From Dechloromonas sp. (GTDB lineage: Bacteria; Pseudomonadota; Gammaproteobacteria; Burkholderiales; Rhodocyclaceae): a stretch of DNA of 64,000 bases. Positions 38,326 to 47,420 of this stretch are shown here, in pieces. The notes beneath the pieces are model-generated. The model searched no databases. It saw nothing but the letters and a program-made list of their open reading frames with translations, and had not been told where the DNA came from. The stretch spans positions 1 through 64,000 of the forward strand of contig JAEUOG010000013.1 of NCBI GenBank assembly GCA_016790815.1, read 5' to 3'. Every line of letters begins with the position of its first letter. Position 1 is the stretch's first letter. Made by a program: the position numbers and the translations under genes.

Positions 38326-39144
38326 TCACTGATGCTTCGCTTGCCAGCGCGCCTTCGTTTCGCTGACCAGAAAAAGCAAGGCAGTTGCCAGCACCATGGT
38401 CGCGCCGGCTGGCCAGTCCAGTTCGTAAGCGAGCCACAGACCAGCCGTTCCGGATGCCGCAGCCCAAAGTACGGCGCGCCGCATCATGCTGCCGACGGAC
38501 GGAGCGTGCCAGGCCATGGCTGCCGGCAGAGTCAATAACGCGATGACCAGGATCAGACCGGCAACCTGGATCAGCAGAACGACGGTTAGCGCCACCAGAA
38601 CGAGTAATAGCAGACGCAGCGCATCGACAGGAATCCCGCGCAGTTGGGCAAACTCCTCGTCAAAGGCCGCAGCGGTCAGGGCCGGAAACAAAGCGGTGAC
38701 GACGAGCAGGACGAGAGCATCAAGGCAGAGCATCCAAAGCAGTTGCTCGTGGCCGACCATCAGGATATTGCCGAACAGGTAAGTCATCAGGTCGGGGTTC
38801 TGGCCAGGTGCCTTGGCGATCATGATCAAGCCCGCCGCCATGCCAACGGACCAAAGCGCCGATATCAGCACCTCTTCGTTATGGCGGCGATGCAAGGTCA
38901 GGCGCCACAAGAGGAAGGCCATCGTGACTGCGGCCAGCACGGCGCCCAGCATCGGCGAAAAGCCAAGCAGGTAGGCGACCCCCATGCCGGCCAAGACGCC
39001 ATGGGCGATGCCACCGGCAAGAAAGGCGATCCGCTTGAGCACGACAAAGCTGCCGATGACGCCGCAGGCCAGGGAGGCCAGCAGGGTTGCGGCCAGCGCG
39101 TGCTGCAGAAAGACCTGGCTGAGCAGGCTGCTCCAGAAACTCAT
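38326..39144 (-). CDS. znuB: Zinc ABC transporter permease ZnuB
   Basis: 272 residues, about eight membrane helices, ABC-3 family. The early ASLACGVIGSFVVLKRIAFLAGGIAHGVLAG block is diagnostic for ZnuB/MntB permeases. ATG 39144 overlaps the znuC stop by 4 bp. Import of Zn2+ with ZnuA and ZnuC is the expected role; manganese cannot be excluded by the permease alone. Confidence 0.92.
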   Translation of the reverse strand: MSFWSSLLSQVFLQHALAATLLASLACGVIGSFVVLKRIAFLAGGIAHGVLAGMGVAYLLGFSPMLGAVLAAVTMAFLLWRLTLHRRHNEEVLISALWSVGMAAGLIMIAKAPGQNPDLMTYLFGNILMVGHEQLLWMLCLDALVLLVVTALFPALTAAAFDEEFAQLRGIPVDALRLLLLVLVALTVVLLIQVAGLILVIALLTLPAAMAWHAPSVGSMMRRAVLWAAASGTAGLWLAYELDWPAGATMVLATALLFLVSETKARWQAKHQ

Positions 39145-39890
39145 GCCAATCTCCTGTCCGGCCGGTGATCGATGACACGCACCGGGTAACCGTAAAGCGC
39201 CGCTAGCGTTTCCGCCGAAACATCGACGGCCTGATGACTGCACAGGCTGCGATTGAGGCACCAGACGGTGCGGGCGTAGCGGGTAGTCAGGCCGAGATCG
39301 TGCGAGACGACCAGTATGGTCATACGCCGGTTGAGTTCGGCGAGTAGATCGAAGAGTGCTTCCTGGCCGGAGGGATCGATATTGGCTGTCGGCTCATCGA
39401 GAATCAGCAGTTGCGGACCGACGGCAAGGGCTCGGGCAATCAGTGCCCGCTGGACTTCCCCGCCGGACAGGCTGTCGATGCGCCGTTTGCTTAAATGGGC
39501 GATACCGCAAGCTTCAAGTGACTGCGTGATAGCTGCTTCCTGGCTTGCCGTGCGTCGGCGCCACATCGGCCAGCCATCGGCGAGCGTGCCATGCGCCACC
39601 AGTTCGCCGACACAGACTGGAAAGCGCGTATCGAAACGCCCGCTTTGCGGCACGTAGCCAGCGCGCAAACGTCCGATTCGCGGCGGCTCGCCAAACAGGC
39701 TGACTTCGCCGGCATCGGCTTCAAGCAGACCAAGCAGAACCTTGAGCAGCGTTGTCTTTCCCGCGCCATTCGGACCGACCATGGCAACAAAGTCACCGGC
39801 AGACAGCCGGACATTGACATCATCGAGCACCTTGTAGCCGTTACGGTACAAGCTAATCCCGGTGCACTCCATGACGGGCATGAGGCTCAT
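39141..39890 (-). CDS. znuC: Zinc ABC transporter ATPase ZnuC
   Basis: 249 residues. Walker A GPNGAGKTT, Q-loop YVPQSGRFD, signature LSGGEVQRALIARAL and Walker B LLILDEPTANID, followed by the switch His in VVSHDLGLT. Family features match metal-type importers. Overlaps znuA and znuB by 4 bp each. Confidence 0.92.
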   Translation of the reverse strand: MSLMPVMECTGISLYRNGYKVLDDVNVRLSAGDFVAMVGPNGAGKTTLLKVLLGLLEADAGEVSLFGEPPRIGRLRAGYVPQSGRFDTRFPVCVGELVAHGTLADGWPMWRRRTASQEAAITQSLEACGIAHLSKRRIDSLSGGEVQRALIARALAVGPQLLILDEPTANIDPSGQEALFDLLAELNRRMTILVVSHDLGLTTRYARTVWCLNRSLCSHQAVDVSAETLAALYGYPVRVIDHRPDRRLA

Positions 39891-40750
39891 TGCAGATTGC
39901 GGGCGAAGATGTCAGCGACACGGCGCAGATTGTCGATATAGTCCGGCGCCAAAGGGTCGACGGAAACCACCTCGCCGCCAATTGCTTGAGCGATGGTCTC
40001 GGCCTCCTTCTGCGAGAATTGCGGCTGGACGAAAACAACCCGCACGCCACTCTGGCGAGCGCCTTCAATGACCATTTGCAGGGTTCGCGGGCCGGGCTCT
40101 TTCCAGCCGGCTTCAACCGGCATCTGGCGGAGTCCGTAGGCATCGGCAAAGTAGCCCCAGGTGGGGTGGTAAATCATGAAATTGCGCCCCTTCTTGTCGG
40201 CCAGGCGGCTACGAATATCGCCATCCAGCTTCTTGAGATCAGCCATGAAACTGGCGTGATTGGCTTCAAACTCAGCCTTGGCCTCGGGGCGTAGCGCGAT
40301 TAGCTCATCACGGATGCGGTCAGCCATACGCATCACTAACGGGGGGGCCAGCCAGACGTGCGGATCAAGCCCGCCGCCAGCACCCAGCGCCGCACCGGGC
40401 GGGAGATCGACCGGACGCAGGGTCAAGCCGTCACGCAGATCAACCACTTTGGCTGCCGGTGCCAACTGCGCCAGGCGTGGTAACCAGGCATTCTCAAAAG
40501 GCACGCCAATGCGCAAGACCAAGCGGCTGGCGGCAACCGCCTCCATCTGCTTCGGTGATGGTTCGTAGGTGGCCGGACTCTTGCCCGGCGGCACCAGGAC
40601 AATGGTCTTTACCTGTTGGCCGCCAATCCGTTCAACAAAAAACTGCTGCGGCAAGAGGCTGACCGTCACCGGTAGCGGCGGCTCTGCGCGGGCAAAGTTG
40701 CAGAACCCCAGCAGCACGGACAGCAATAAAGTGCGGGTCAAAATCATCAT
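39887..40750 (-). CDS. znuA: Zinc ABC transporter substrate-binding protein ZnuA
   Basis: 287 residues from ATG 40750, which has AAGGAG 4 bp upstream and opens a signal peptide (cleavage near FARAEPP). It is a cluster A-I metal-binding protein: LDPHVWLAPP carries a conserved His ligand and MIYHPTWGYFAD the second. The usual long His-rich loop of many ZnuA proteins is absent. A much longer in-frame extension upstream is not real coding sequence. Confidence 0.9.
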   Translation of the reverse strand: MMILTRTLLLSVLLGFCNFARAEPPLPVTVSLLPQQFFVERIGGQQVKTIVLVPPGKSPATYEPSPKQMEAVAASRLVLRIGVPFENAWLPRLAQLAPAAKVVDLRDGLTLRPVDLPPGAALGAGGGLDPHVWLAPPLVMRMADRIRDELIALRPEAKAEFEANHASFMADLKKLDGDIRSRLADKKGRNFMIYHPTWGYFADAYGLRQMPVEAGWKEPGPRTLQMVIEGARQSGVRVVFVQPQFSQKEAETIAQAIGGEVVSVDPLAPDYIDNLRRVADIFARNLQ

Positions 40751-40790
40751 TAGCTCCTTGAGAAAACAAGCTGATCGTGCGGATGGACTT

Positions 40791-41444
40791 TTATTCCCAC
40801 CCGGCATCCATCGCCAGCAAGACCCGTGGAGCCTGCTCGGCAGCGATGGCAGGTGAGCGATGAACGATGCCCCGCCCGTCATTGCCTTGCCACAGGCTGC
40901 CCTTGAGTAGGGCGACGGTGAAGGGTGGAATGGTCTCGATCCGGTGCCCGGCCAGCAACAAGCCAGAAGTCTCATCAGGCTGGCCGCCAGAGGCTGCACC
41001 AAGGAAGCGGCGATCGACGCAAGCATCCTCCACCCATTCCGTTCCCGGACCGCGATAGGTGCACAAAAGTCGGATGCCGACGCGATCAACATGCAGGCGC
41101 GGACACATGGCCTTGCCGAGCACTTCGAGGCGATAGCCAATACTCGTCGCATCAAGCAATTCACCAAGGATTTCGGCCAACAGGGCGATGTCGGTGGCCA
41201 GCGCATCGCGCCCGTCACCTGGCGGCAGGCGGCCAAGGTCAGGCAGTTGCCCCGTGGCAAGGGTCTGGCGCAGACCACTACCCAAATTGCCGGCGTGGAC
41301 AGCCAGCCAGTCGGCAATGACCGGATTTGGGGAGCGGTGCCATTGGGCCAACTGGGTTTCGGGATCAAAGATGCGCGTCAGGCCAAGCGGATCGTCGGCG
41401 ATAGCGCAACAGCGGGTTGCATTGCGGGGTAACGGGGCGTTCAT
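40791..41444 (-). CDS. DUF1826 family protein
   Basis: 217 residues, soluble. CPRLHVDRVGIRLLCTYRGP, GTEWV and the later H-R-S-P pattern are typical of DUF1826, a family of unknown function whose His/Cys residues and repeated location beside zinc genes suggest metal binding. It lies 40 bp upstream of znuA on the same strand. Confidence 0.82.
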   Translation of the reverse strand: MNAPLPRNATRCCAIADDPLGLTRIFDPETQLAQWHRSPNPVIADWLAVHAGNLGSGLRQTLATGQLPDLGRLPPGDGRDALATDIALLAEILGELLDATSIGYRLEVLGKAMCPRLHVDRVGIRLLCTYRGPGTEWVEDACVDRRFLGAASGGQPDETSGLLLAGHRIETIPPFTVALLKGSLWQGNDGRGIVHRSPAIAAEQAPRVLLAMDAGWE

Positions 41445-41459
41445 TGGAAAATTCCTTTT

Positions 41460-41496
41460 GCTACGGTCAACCGAAAAAATCGGCCAAAAATGAAAT
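41460..41496 (-). repeat. Dispersed ~36-nt repeat, copy D
   Basis: Reads GCTACGGTCAACCG, then an A run, then CGGCCAAAAATGAAAT on the plus strand. It lies 37 bp beyond the TonB receptor stop, between that gene and the DUF1826 gene, inside the zinc gene run. Confidence 0.82.
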
Positions 41497-41533
41497 CGCC
41501 TGGTTGCGGCAGTAGCATGGCAGTCGTCTGAAA

Positions 41534-43585
41534 CTACATCTTCACGTTGAGCGACAGGTAGCCCGAACGCCCCGGCGCCGGCGAGAACATCGGCTGATCG
41601 GCACCGCCCCAGAAGAAGTTGTCATACCAGACGTACTCGTACTTGTGGTCGGTCAGGTTCTTGACCTGAAAGTCGATGCTGGTCGTCGCCGACAAGGCGT
41701 AGCGGACGCTGGCGTCGAGTACGGCAAAGCCGCCGAACTTGCCCTTGGCATTCTGATCGTCGATGTAGTAATTGCCCTGGGCACGGCCCTGCAGGCCGAA
41801 ACGCCAATTGGCATCGGCCTGGTATTCAGCGCCCAGGTTGGTGATGGTGCGCGGCGTCGAAAACACTTCCTTGCCGGCCAGTGAGATACCACCCGAGGTG
41901 TAGGCGCTGACCACCTTGGCCTCCTGCTGGGCATGCGAGAACCACAGGGTCAGCTTGTCGGTGACGCGGCTCGATACCTGGAAGTCAATGCCCTTACGCC
42001 GCGTCTGGCCAAGGCCGACCGTCGTTCCCGTGCTCGGCATGTTCGCAACCTCATCGGTCGCATCCTGCTGCCAGAGGGCAATTCGGGCTTCGGTGCCGGC
42101 CAGGGGCTTGAATTTGACGCCAATCTCCTTGCCGGTATTGATCGATGGGTTATAGGTGCTCTGGCCGGTGGTCAGGTAGGCCGGCTCGCGGGAGCCGGTC
42201 AGCACCTGGAAGGTTTTGCCCCAGTTGGCGTAAACGTTGGTGTTCGCACTCAGGTTATAGACGGCGCTCAGCTTGGGTTGGCTGATCCAGCCGTAGTCCT
42301 GCAAGGCGGCCGTGGCGCCGTTGGTGTTCAGATGGGTGTGGCCGTTAAACCGGTCCACCCGGAAGGCGGGAATGATTTTCAGGGCGTCGATCGGCTTGAT
42401 GATGGCCTGAACATAGGCGCCGAAATTGTTGAGCGTGTAGTTGTCATCGTTCCGCACGCTGGCCGGCGTGGCGGAGAAATCGGTGGGGACGCTGTAGTTG
42501 TAGCGATACCGGCGATACTCGTTTTCCTGATGTTCAAAATTGATTCCGCCGTCCAGGGTCAGCATCGAATTGGCCTGCCAGGTCAGGGTACTGATCAGCC
42601 CGGACTGTGTTTCATCCCATTGGCGGCGCTGGCGCGGTGCATTGCCGACGGCGTAACTGGTGAAGGTGATCTTCCGATCTTCTATGTACTGATTGAAATA
42701 CAGCTTGTTGCTGAACAGCAGGTCGTCACGAATCTGCCAGTCGGCATGAGCGGCGACCTGTTTCATGTCGCGTTCGCTACCGTCGTTCGCATTCTTGGCG
42801 GGAGACTGCGTCCGGCTGGCGGCCATCTGCGTCGCGGTCAGGTAGCCGGGTTCCTCGGCGTCGTGTTCATAGACGCGGGCTGTCAGGCCCATTTTCAGGC
42901 GCTGGTCGTCGGTGGTGTAGAACCACTTGCCGCCCAGCGAGTATTTCTCTGACTTCGAATGGTCGCGATGACCGTCCGAATCCTGTTTGGCAACAAAGTA
43001 GTTCTGGGCAAAACCGCCGGACTCCCGGCCCAGTGCGGCCTGGAGCTCACGCGTGTTGAAACTGCCGTAGGTCAGCCGACCTTCGGTGTAATTGCCACCC
43101 TGGCGGGTGCCGACATTGAAGTTGCCGCCAATGTTGTGCAGGCCGTAACGCGGATCGTTGGTGCCACGGACGACCTCGATGTAGTCGATCTCAAGCGGAA
43201 AGATCATGTCAATGAAGCGCTGGTTGCCGCTATTGACGTTGCTCGGGATGCCGTCGATCAGCACCTTGATGCCGTTGATGTAACCCTCGCCGTTGAAGGC
43301 GCGGAAAGTCGCCTTGCCGGATTCGGCCCCCATGCGGGTTTCGGTGAGCTGGATGCCCGGCATCTGGCCGAGCAGTTCCCAGCTGTTCATCACCTGCTTG
43401 TCTTCGATCTTGTCGCCAGCCATCACGTCGACCGAGGTCAGGATATTCCGGGTCAGCAGCGGGCCGCCCTGAGCGGTGCGTACCGTCACCTCGCCGAGGG
43501 TGATGGTGGATTCTCCCGAGGGCGCGCCCTGCGAGGCGGTGGCGAATGCGGCTGAGACGGCGAGCGTCAGTACTTTGATTTTCAT
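41534..43585 (-). CDS. TonB-dependent outer membrane receptor, probably for zinc
   Basis: 683 residues with a signal peptide (to about residue 20, ASQGAPS). The plug domain is clear (about 40-160; MPGIQLTETR, IDGIPSN, YIEVVRGTNDPRYG), and the C-terminal end is a beta strand with a terminal hydrophobic residue (SLNVKM). A TonB box may be TITLGEVTV near 25-33. Location inside the Zur-headed zinc run suggests a ZnuD-like zinc or zincophore receptor; sequence alone gives no substrate. A longer in-frame extension upstream overlaps the next gene. Confidence 0.88.
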   Translation of the reverse strand: MKIKVLTLAVSAAFATASQGAPSGESTITLGEVTVRTAQGGPLLTRNILTSVDVMAGDKIEDKQVMNSWELLGQMPGIQLTETRMGAESGKATFRAFNGEGYINGIKVLIDGIPSNVNSGNQRFIDMIFPLEIDYIEVVRGTNDPRYGLHNIGGNFNVGTRQGGNYTEGRLTYGSFNTRELQAALGRESGGFAQNYFVAKQDSDGHRDHSKSEKYSLGGKWFYTTDDQRLKMGLTARVYEHDAEEPGYLTATQMAASRTQSPAKNANDGSERDMKQVAAHADWQIRDDLLFSNKLYFNQYIEDRKITFTSYAVGNAPRQRRQWDETQSGLISTLTWQANSMLTLDGGINFEHQENEYRRYRYNYSVPTDFSATPASVRNDDNYTLNNFGAYVQAIIKPIDALKIIPAFRVDRFNGHTHLNTNGATAALQDYGWISQPKLSAVYNLSANTNVYANWGKTFQVLTGSREPAYLTTGQSTYNPSINTGKEIGVKFKPLAGTEARIALWQQDATDEVANMPSTGTTVGLGQTRRKGIDFQVSSRVTDKLTLWFSHAQQEAKVVSAYTSGGISLAGKEVFSTPRTITNLGAEYQADANWRFGLQGRAQGNYYIDDQNAKGKFGGFAVLDASVRYALSATTSIDFQVKNLTDHKYEYVWYDNFFWGGADQPMFSPAPGRSGYLSLNVKM

Positions 43586-43620
43586 GGTTCGTCCGAAACG
43601 TCTAAAAGAAATTAAAAAGG

Positions 43621-44751
43621 TCAGAAATAACTCATCCAGCGCTGCCGCCCTTCCTGCTTGAGCCGGCCAAACCAGAGGCAGGGCCGGTAAAGGCAGGCGA
43701 GTACGGGCAAGGCCATGGCCCAGATCATCCAGACCTGGGAAAAGCCGAAGCGCTCTCCCTGGTTGGGGCCGTAGAACGCGGCAAACAGCAGATAGATCAG
43801 GTGCAGCAGATAGATGTGCGCGATGTAGAAAAACATCGGCACGCGCCCGATCAGGGCCAACCGGCGTCCGCCCTGGGTGCGCTCCAGCCCGGCTAGGGCA
43901 AGCAAGCCGATGCCCAGGGTGAGCAGGATGAAATGCAGCGACGGCGGGTACTTGGTGATGTTGAGGAAGGACATCAGGCTCGCCAGCGCCGTGCTCCCAG
44001 CCTGCCAGGCATGGTCGCCATAGACATTGAGCAGGCGGAGCACCACGAAAGCGCCCAGGGCGGCCAGGCCCATCGCCAGCAGCCGGCGCTGCCGGGTTTC
44101 GGCCGATGCGCCACGCGCATACAGCGGCCCGAGCAGGTAACCGAAGAGGATGACGCCGATCCACGGCAGGACGGGGTAAGAGGTGCGTACCGCGATGCCG
44201 CCGCCCAGTTCGATCACGCGGCGGTCATGCAGGATGGCCCACGGAATGAATCCCGCCTCGCCGCTGGCGAAATGCACGCCATCAAGCGCGTTGTGGCCGA
44301 AAACGAGCATAACCACGAGCAGGATCTGAGCCGCACGCGGCAGCCAGAGCAGCGCCGAAAGCGCCAGCATGGCCAGGCCGATCGCCCAGATCACCTGCAG
44401 ATAGATCATCTTCGGCATGAAGCTGAAGGACCAGCCAAAACCGACCACAGTCAGTTCCAGCACGATCAGCAACAGCCCACGCTTGGCGAGATAGGCGGCG
44501 GTCTCCTGCAAGCTGCGCCCGCTGCCGTACAACCAGGCCCCCAGACCGGTCAACAGGACAAAAACCGGCGCGCAGACGTGGCTGGTCAGGCGCGTGAAAA
44601 ACAGTTCCGGTGGCGTTGAGGCAATGCTCATCGGGTCGCCGACCTGCAGATGGAGATAGAAAAACTCGCGCACGTGATCGACCAGCATCAGCACCATGAC
44701 GGCGCCGCGCAGTCGGTCGATGCTGCCAAGACGTTGGGAGGTCGAATTCAT
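43621..44751 (-). CDS. Multi-span membrane protein, DUF1624/acyltransferase-like
   Basis: 376 residues, about ten membrane helices. SIDRLRGAVMVLMLVDHVREFF at the start is the signature of the heparan-alpha-glucosaminide N-acetyltransferase/DUF1624 group. Its enzymatic role here is unknown; it sits 10 bp after the carbonic-anhydrase-like gene and 35 bp before the TonB receptor, all on the same strand, so it is a zinc-regulon candidate by context only. Confidence 0.75.
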   Translation of the reverse strand: MNSTSQRLGSIDRLRGAVMVLMLVDHVREFFYLHLQVGDPMSIASTPPELFFTRLTSHVCAPVFVLLTGLGAWLYGSGRSLQETAAYLAKRGLLLIVLELTVVGFGWSFSFMPKMIYLQVIWAIGLAMLALSALLWLPRAAQILLVVMLVFGHNALDGVHFASGEAGFIPWAILHDRRVIELGGGIAVRTSYPVLPWIGVILFGYLLGPLYARGASAETRQRRLLAMGLAALGAFVVLRLLNVYGDHAWQAGSTALASLMSFLNITKYPPSLHFILLTLGIGLLALAGLERTQGGRRLALIGRVPMFFYIAHIYLLHLIYLLFAAFYGPNQGERFGFSQVWMIWAMALPVLACLYRPCLWFGRLKQEGRQRWMSYF

Positions 44752-44761
44752 GCGGCGCGAC

Positions 44762-45322
44762 TCAAAACTCGTTCTGTAGGCGTTTGTAGCCCTGCACCAG
44801 TTCGTGATTGGTACGTACGACGTCCTCGGAAAACTCCGTGGCTTGAGCCGTGACACGGGGCATGGCGGCAAGGTCGGTACGCGGGCCGATACGTTCGGTG
44901 GATGGGACATAGAAGCCGGCCGGCAACTGGGCGCCATCGACCACTGCGTTGTGGCGGACAACGCAGCCATCACCGACGGTGCAGTTGAACAGCACACTGT
45001 TGAAGCCGATGAAGACATTGTTGCCAACCACGCAGGGGCCATGGACGATGGAGCGATGGGCGATCGAGGTGTGCTCGCCGATATCGACCAGGGCGCCGGA
45101 TTTGGAATGGATGACGACGCCGTCCTGAATATTTGAGTGGGCGCGGATGCGGATCGGTTCGAGTTCGCCGGTGGCATCGACCTCGTCGGCACGGATTACG
45201 GCATAGGGGCCGACGAAGACATTTTCTTCGATGATGACCTTGCCGCAGATGATGGCAGTCTGGTCAACGTAGGCGGATTCGTGGATTTGCGGCAGGTCGC
45301 CGCGCGGGTTTTTGCGGATCAT
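44762..45322 (-). CDS. Gamma-carbonic anhydrase-like hexapeptide-repeat protein
   Basis: 186 residues with the left-handed beta-helix pattern of hexapeptide repeats through most of the chain. His residues in GVVIHSK and in IAHRSIVHG occupy the positions of metal ligands in gamma-class carbonic anhydrases. In known Zur regulons a gamma-CA paralogue is thought to replace a zinc-demanding enzyme. Activity is not proven. Preceded by a 3-bp gap from the QueD-like gene. Confidence 0.85.
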   Translation of the reverse strand: MIRKNPRGDLPQIHESAYVDQTAIICGKVIIEENVFVGPYAVIRADEVDATGELEPIRIRAHSNIQDGVVIHSKSGALVDIGEHTSIAHRSIVHGPCVVGNNVFIGFNSVLFNCTVGDGCVVRHNAVVDGAQLPAGFYVPSTERIGPRTDLAAMPRVTAQATEFSEDVVRTNHELVQGYKRLQNEF

Positions 45323-45325
45323 GGA

Positions 45326-45907
45326 TCAGACTCGGAGGGGATTGGCGAATCGCTCGCCGCGTTTGAGCTTGTCGAACAGCTCTGGATCGGGCCAGTCGTT
45401 GCGGATGGCTTCGGAAAATTCGATGTCGTCGAGCGCGATCAGGCCCATGAGTGGGTTGATCGCATCCTCGCGGAAGCACTGGGCGTAGCCGGTTTCGGTT
45501 TCATGGACGATGACCGAATGCAGGCGCACGTCGGCTTCGCCGTTGGTCATTTCGGTGAGTTCGAGCAGGCGGTCGATCAGCACGAAGAACAGCCGCGAGA
45601 ACTGCTCGGCGCTGGGCGAGACGGGAATGCGTATCCAGCGCTCGGAAAAGCGCTGGCAGGCGGCGATGTAGTCCGGGTCGTCGCCAGACCAGATGGCCAC
45701 GGCGTGGTCGAAGGCGTCGATCAGCGTGCGCGGGCCGTGCTTGAGCAGGCCGAAGTCGTAAACCATCTGGCCGTGATCCAGCGCATGCGCTTCGAGCAGC
45801 AGTTCGACCTTATACGAGTGGCCATGGATCGAGTGCGAGCAGCGCCGCGTGCTGCAACCGCGCACGATGTGGGCATTCTCGAACTTGAACAGCTTGCGGA
45901 TCAGCAT
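45326..45907 (-). CDS. QueD/6-pyruvoyl-tetrahydropterin synthase-family paralogue
   Basis: 193 residues from ATG 45907, overlapping the upstream GTPase gene by 7 bp. The zinc ligands are visible: His in FENAHIV and the HGHSY pair, with Cys residues shortly before. It is longer than housekeeping QueD (~120 residues) by insertions in the middle. QueD makes 6-carboxytetrahydropterin for queuosine; zinc-regulated QueD2 paralogues have been described, and context places this one there. Confidence 0.82.
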   Translation of the reverse strand: MLIRKLFKFENAHIVRGCSTRRCSHSIHGHSYKVELLLEAHALDHGQMVYDFGLLKHGPRTLIDAFDHAVAIWSGDDPDYIAACQRFSERWIRIPVSPSAEQFSRLFFVLIDRLLELTEMTNGEADVRLHSVIVHETETGYAQCFREDAINPLMGLIALDDIEFSEAIRNDWPDPELFDKLKRGERFANPLRV

Positions 45908-46986
45908 GCCACTTTCGACTCGCCGACGTCGCGCGCGTCGCAGAACATGACAAAGGCCTGCTCGATCATCGACTGCGGCAGATCGCGGACGATGAAGACG
46001 AGGCGGCTTTTGCGGTCGTTGTAGGGTGCTTCGGCCGGCCAGTCGTCGATGCGCGCGTAGGGGTACATGACGTGCTGGACGCACTGGATCACCCGCGGTT
46101 TGTGGTCGCCAACGACATTGAGCAGGCCCTTGATGCGCAGGATGCGGTCGCCCATGGTGTCGAGCAGCGTGGCCACGGCATCGGCGAAGAAGACCCATTG
46201 CAGCGGCTGGTCGAAGGTCAGGGCGAAGCTGTAGACGTGCGCGTCGTGGCGGTCGACATCGTGGTGATGGTGATGGCCATGCGCCTTGCGCCGTTCCTCG
46301 CGCACCTTTTCCTCGGCCAGCCAGCCGGCGACGTCCGGCGTCTTGCTGCCCGGGTCATAGAGGCCGCAGTCAGTCAGCGAGGCGACTGCGACTTCACCGC
46401 GCCGGACGTAAATTTGCGCTGCGGAGGGGTTGAGACGGGTCAGGGTTTGGCTAAGTTCGGCCAGTTGCTCCGCTGTCGCGAGGTCGCACTTGCTGAGCAG
46501 CAGGCGGTCGGCCATGGCGATCTGCTTGACTGGCTCGGCATGCGCCGCCAGTTGCTGCAAGGCATGCGTTGCATCGACAACGGTGACCACGCCATCGATG
46601 CGGAAGCGCTCGGCGACGAAGAAGTCTTCCATCAGCGTGTAGATCACCGGCGCCGGATCGGCCAGCCCGGTCGTTTCGATGATGACGCGGCTGATCGGCT
46701 TCAGCTCGCGGCGCATGCAGCGCATGAACAGTTCGGTCAGGCTGCGTGTCAGATCGCCGCGTACCGTGCAGCAGATGCAGCCGGAATCGAGCAGGATCAG
46801 GTCTTCATCGATTTTGGTCACCAAATGATGGTCGACCGCAACACTGCCGAATTCATTGATCAGCACGGCGGCTGTAGCCATTTCCGGCTGGCTGAGGAGA
46901 TGGTTGAGCAGGGTTGTCTTGCCGGCACCGAGAAAACCGGTGAGCAGGGTGACCGGGATGCGACGTTCAATATCTTGTGATGGCAT
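45901..46986 (-). CDS. COG0523 (CobW/YjiA-type) GTPase, putative zinc metallochaperone
   Basis: 361 residues. P-loop GFLGAGKTT, metal site GCICC, IIETTGLADP switch region and LSKCDL (NKxD-equivalent with Ser for Asn) are present. A His-rich stretch, HGHHHHHDVDRHDAH, lies at about 236-250 before the C-terminal CobW_C domain. These GTPases deliver metal to target proteins, zinc in Zur-controlled cases. It is one of two in this run. Confidence 0.9.
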   Translation of the reverse strand: MPSQDIERRIPVTLLTGFLGAGKTTLLNHLLSQPEMATAAVLINEFGSVAVDHHLVTKIDEDLILLDSGCICCTVRGDLTRSLTELFMRCMRRELKPISRVIIETTGLADPAPVIYTLMEDFFVAERFRIDGVVTVVDATHALQQLAAHAEPVKQIAMADRLLLSKCDLATAEQLAELSQTLTRLNPSAAQIYVRRGEVAVASLTDCGLYDPGSKTPDVAGWLAEEKVREERRKAHGHHHHHDVDRHDAHVYSFALTFDQPLQWVFFADAVATLLDTMGDRILRIKGLLNVVGDHKPRVIQCVQHVMYPYARIDDWPAEAPYNDRKSRLVFIVRDLPQSMIEQAFVMFCDARDVGESKVAC

Positions 46987-46994
46987 GCAGGGCC

Positions 46995-47417
46995 TTATCC
47001 GCCAAACTGGCGCTTGCGTTGTTCATGACGCTCCTGCGCCTCCAGAGTCAGGCTCGCCGTAGAGCGGGCCAACAGGCGTGCAATGCCGATCGGCTCGCCT
47101 GTTTCCTCGCACCAGCCGTAGGTGCCGGCTTCTATACGCTTTAGGGCCTGGGCGATTTTCTTGAGCAGCTTGCGCTCGCGGTCACGCACGCGTAGTTCCA
47201 GCGTGTGCTCTTCCTCGGCACTGGCCCGATCTGTAGGATCTGGAGCCGCTTCGGTTTCCTGCAGGTGATGTGAGGTTGACTCCGCCGCATCGCGCAAGGT
47301 TTTTTCCTCGTCGAGCAGGCGCTGCTTGAAGGTCAGCAACTGAGCCTCGGACATATACTCTGAGTCCGGCGCGGCCAGCAATTCAGCATCGCTCAACAAT
47401 TTGATTGCCTTGCTCAC
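46995..47417 (-). CDS. dksA: DksA-like RNA polymerase-binding protein lacking the zinc finger
   Basis: 140 residues. The coiled-coil tip motif DPTDRA (DxxDxA) is intact, so it should reach the RNA polymerase secondary channel and act with ppGpp. The C-terminal finger, C-x2-C-x17-C-x2-C in DksA, keeps only the first Cys (GWCEETGEPIG); the others are Thr, Thr and Ala. This is the DksA2 type that needs no zinc, known from Pseudomonas aeruginosa, and it fits a zinc-starvation operon. Confidence 0.9.
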   Translation of the reverse strand: MSKAIKLLSDAELLAAPDSEYMSEAQLLTFKQRLLDEEKTLRDAAESTSHHLQETEAAPDPTDRASAEEEHTLELRVRDRERKLLKKIAQALKRIEAGTYGWCEETGEPIGIARLLARSTASLTLEAQERHEQRKRQFGG

Positions 47418-47420
47418 GAT

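Noticed and set aside
39887..41368. A 493-codon frame fusing sequence upstream of znuA
   Set aside because: The upstream part is antisense-like/out-of-frame sequence of the DUF1826 gene; znuA starts at the signal peptide with its own ribosome-binding site.
41534..44164. An 876-codon frame extending the TonB receptor into the upstream gene
   Set aside because: The first ~190 codons overlap the membrane protein gene in another frame; the receptor signal peptide begins at 43585.
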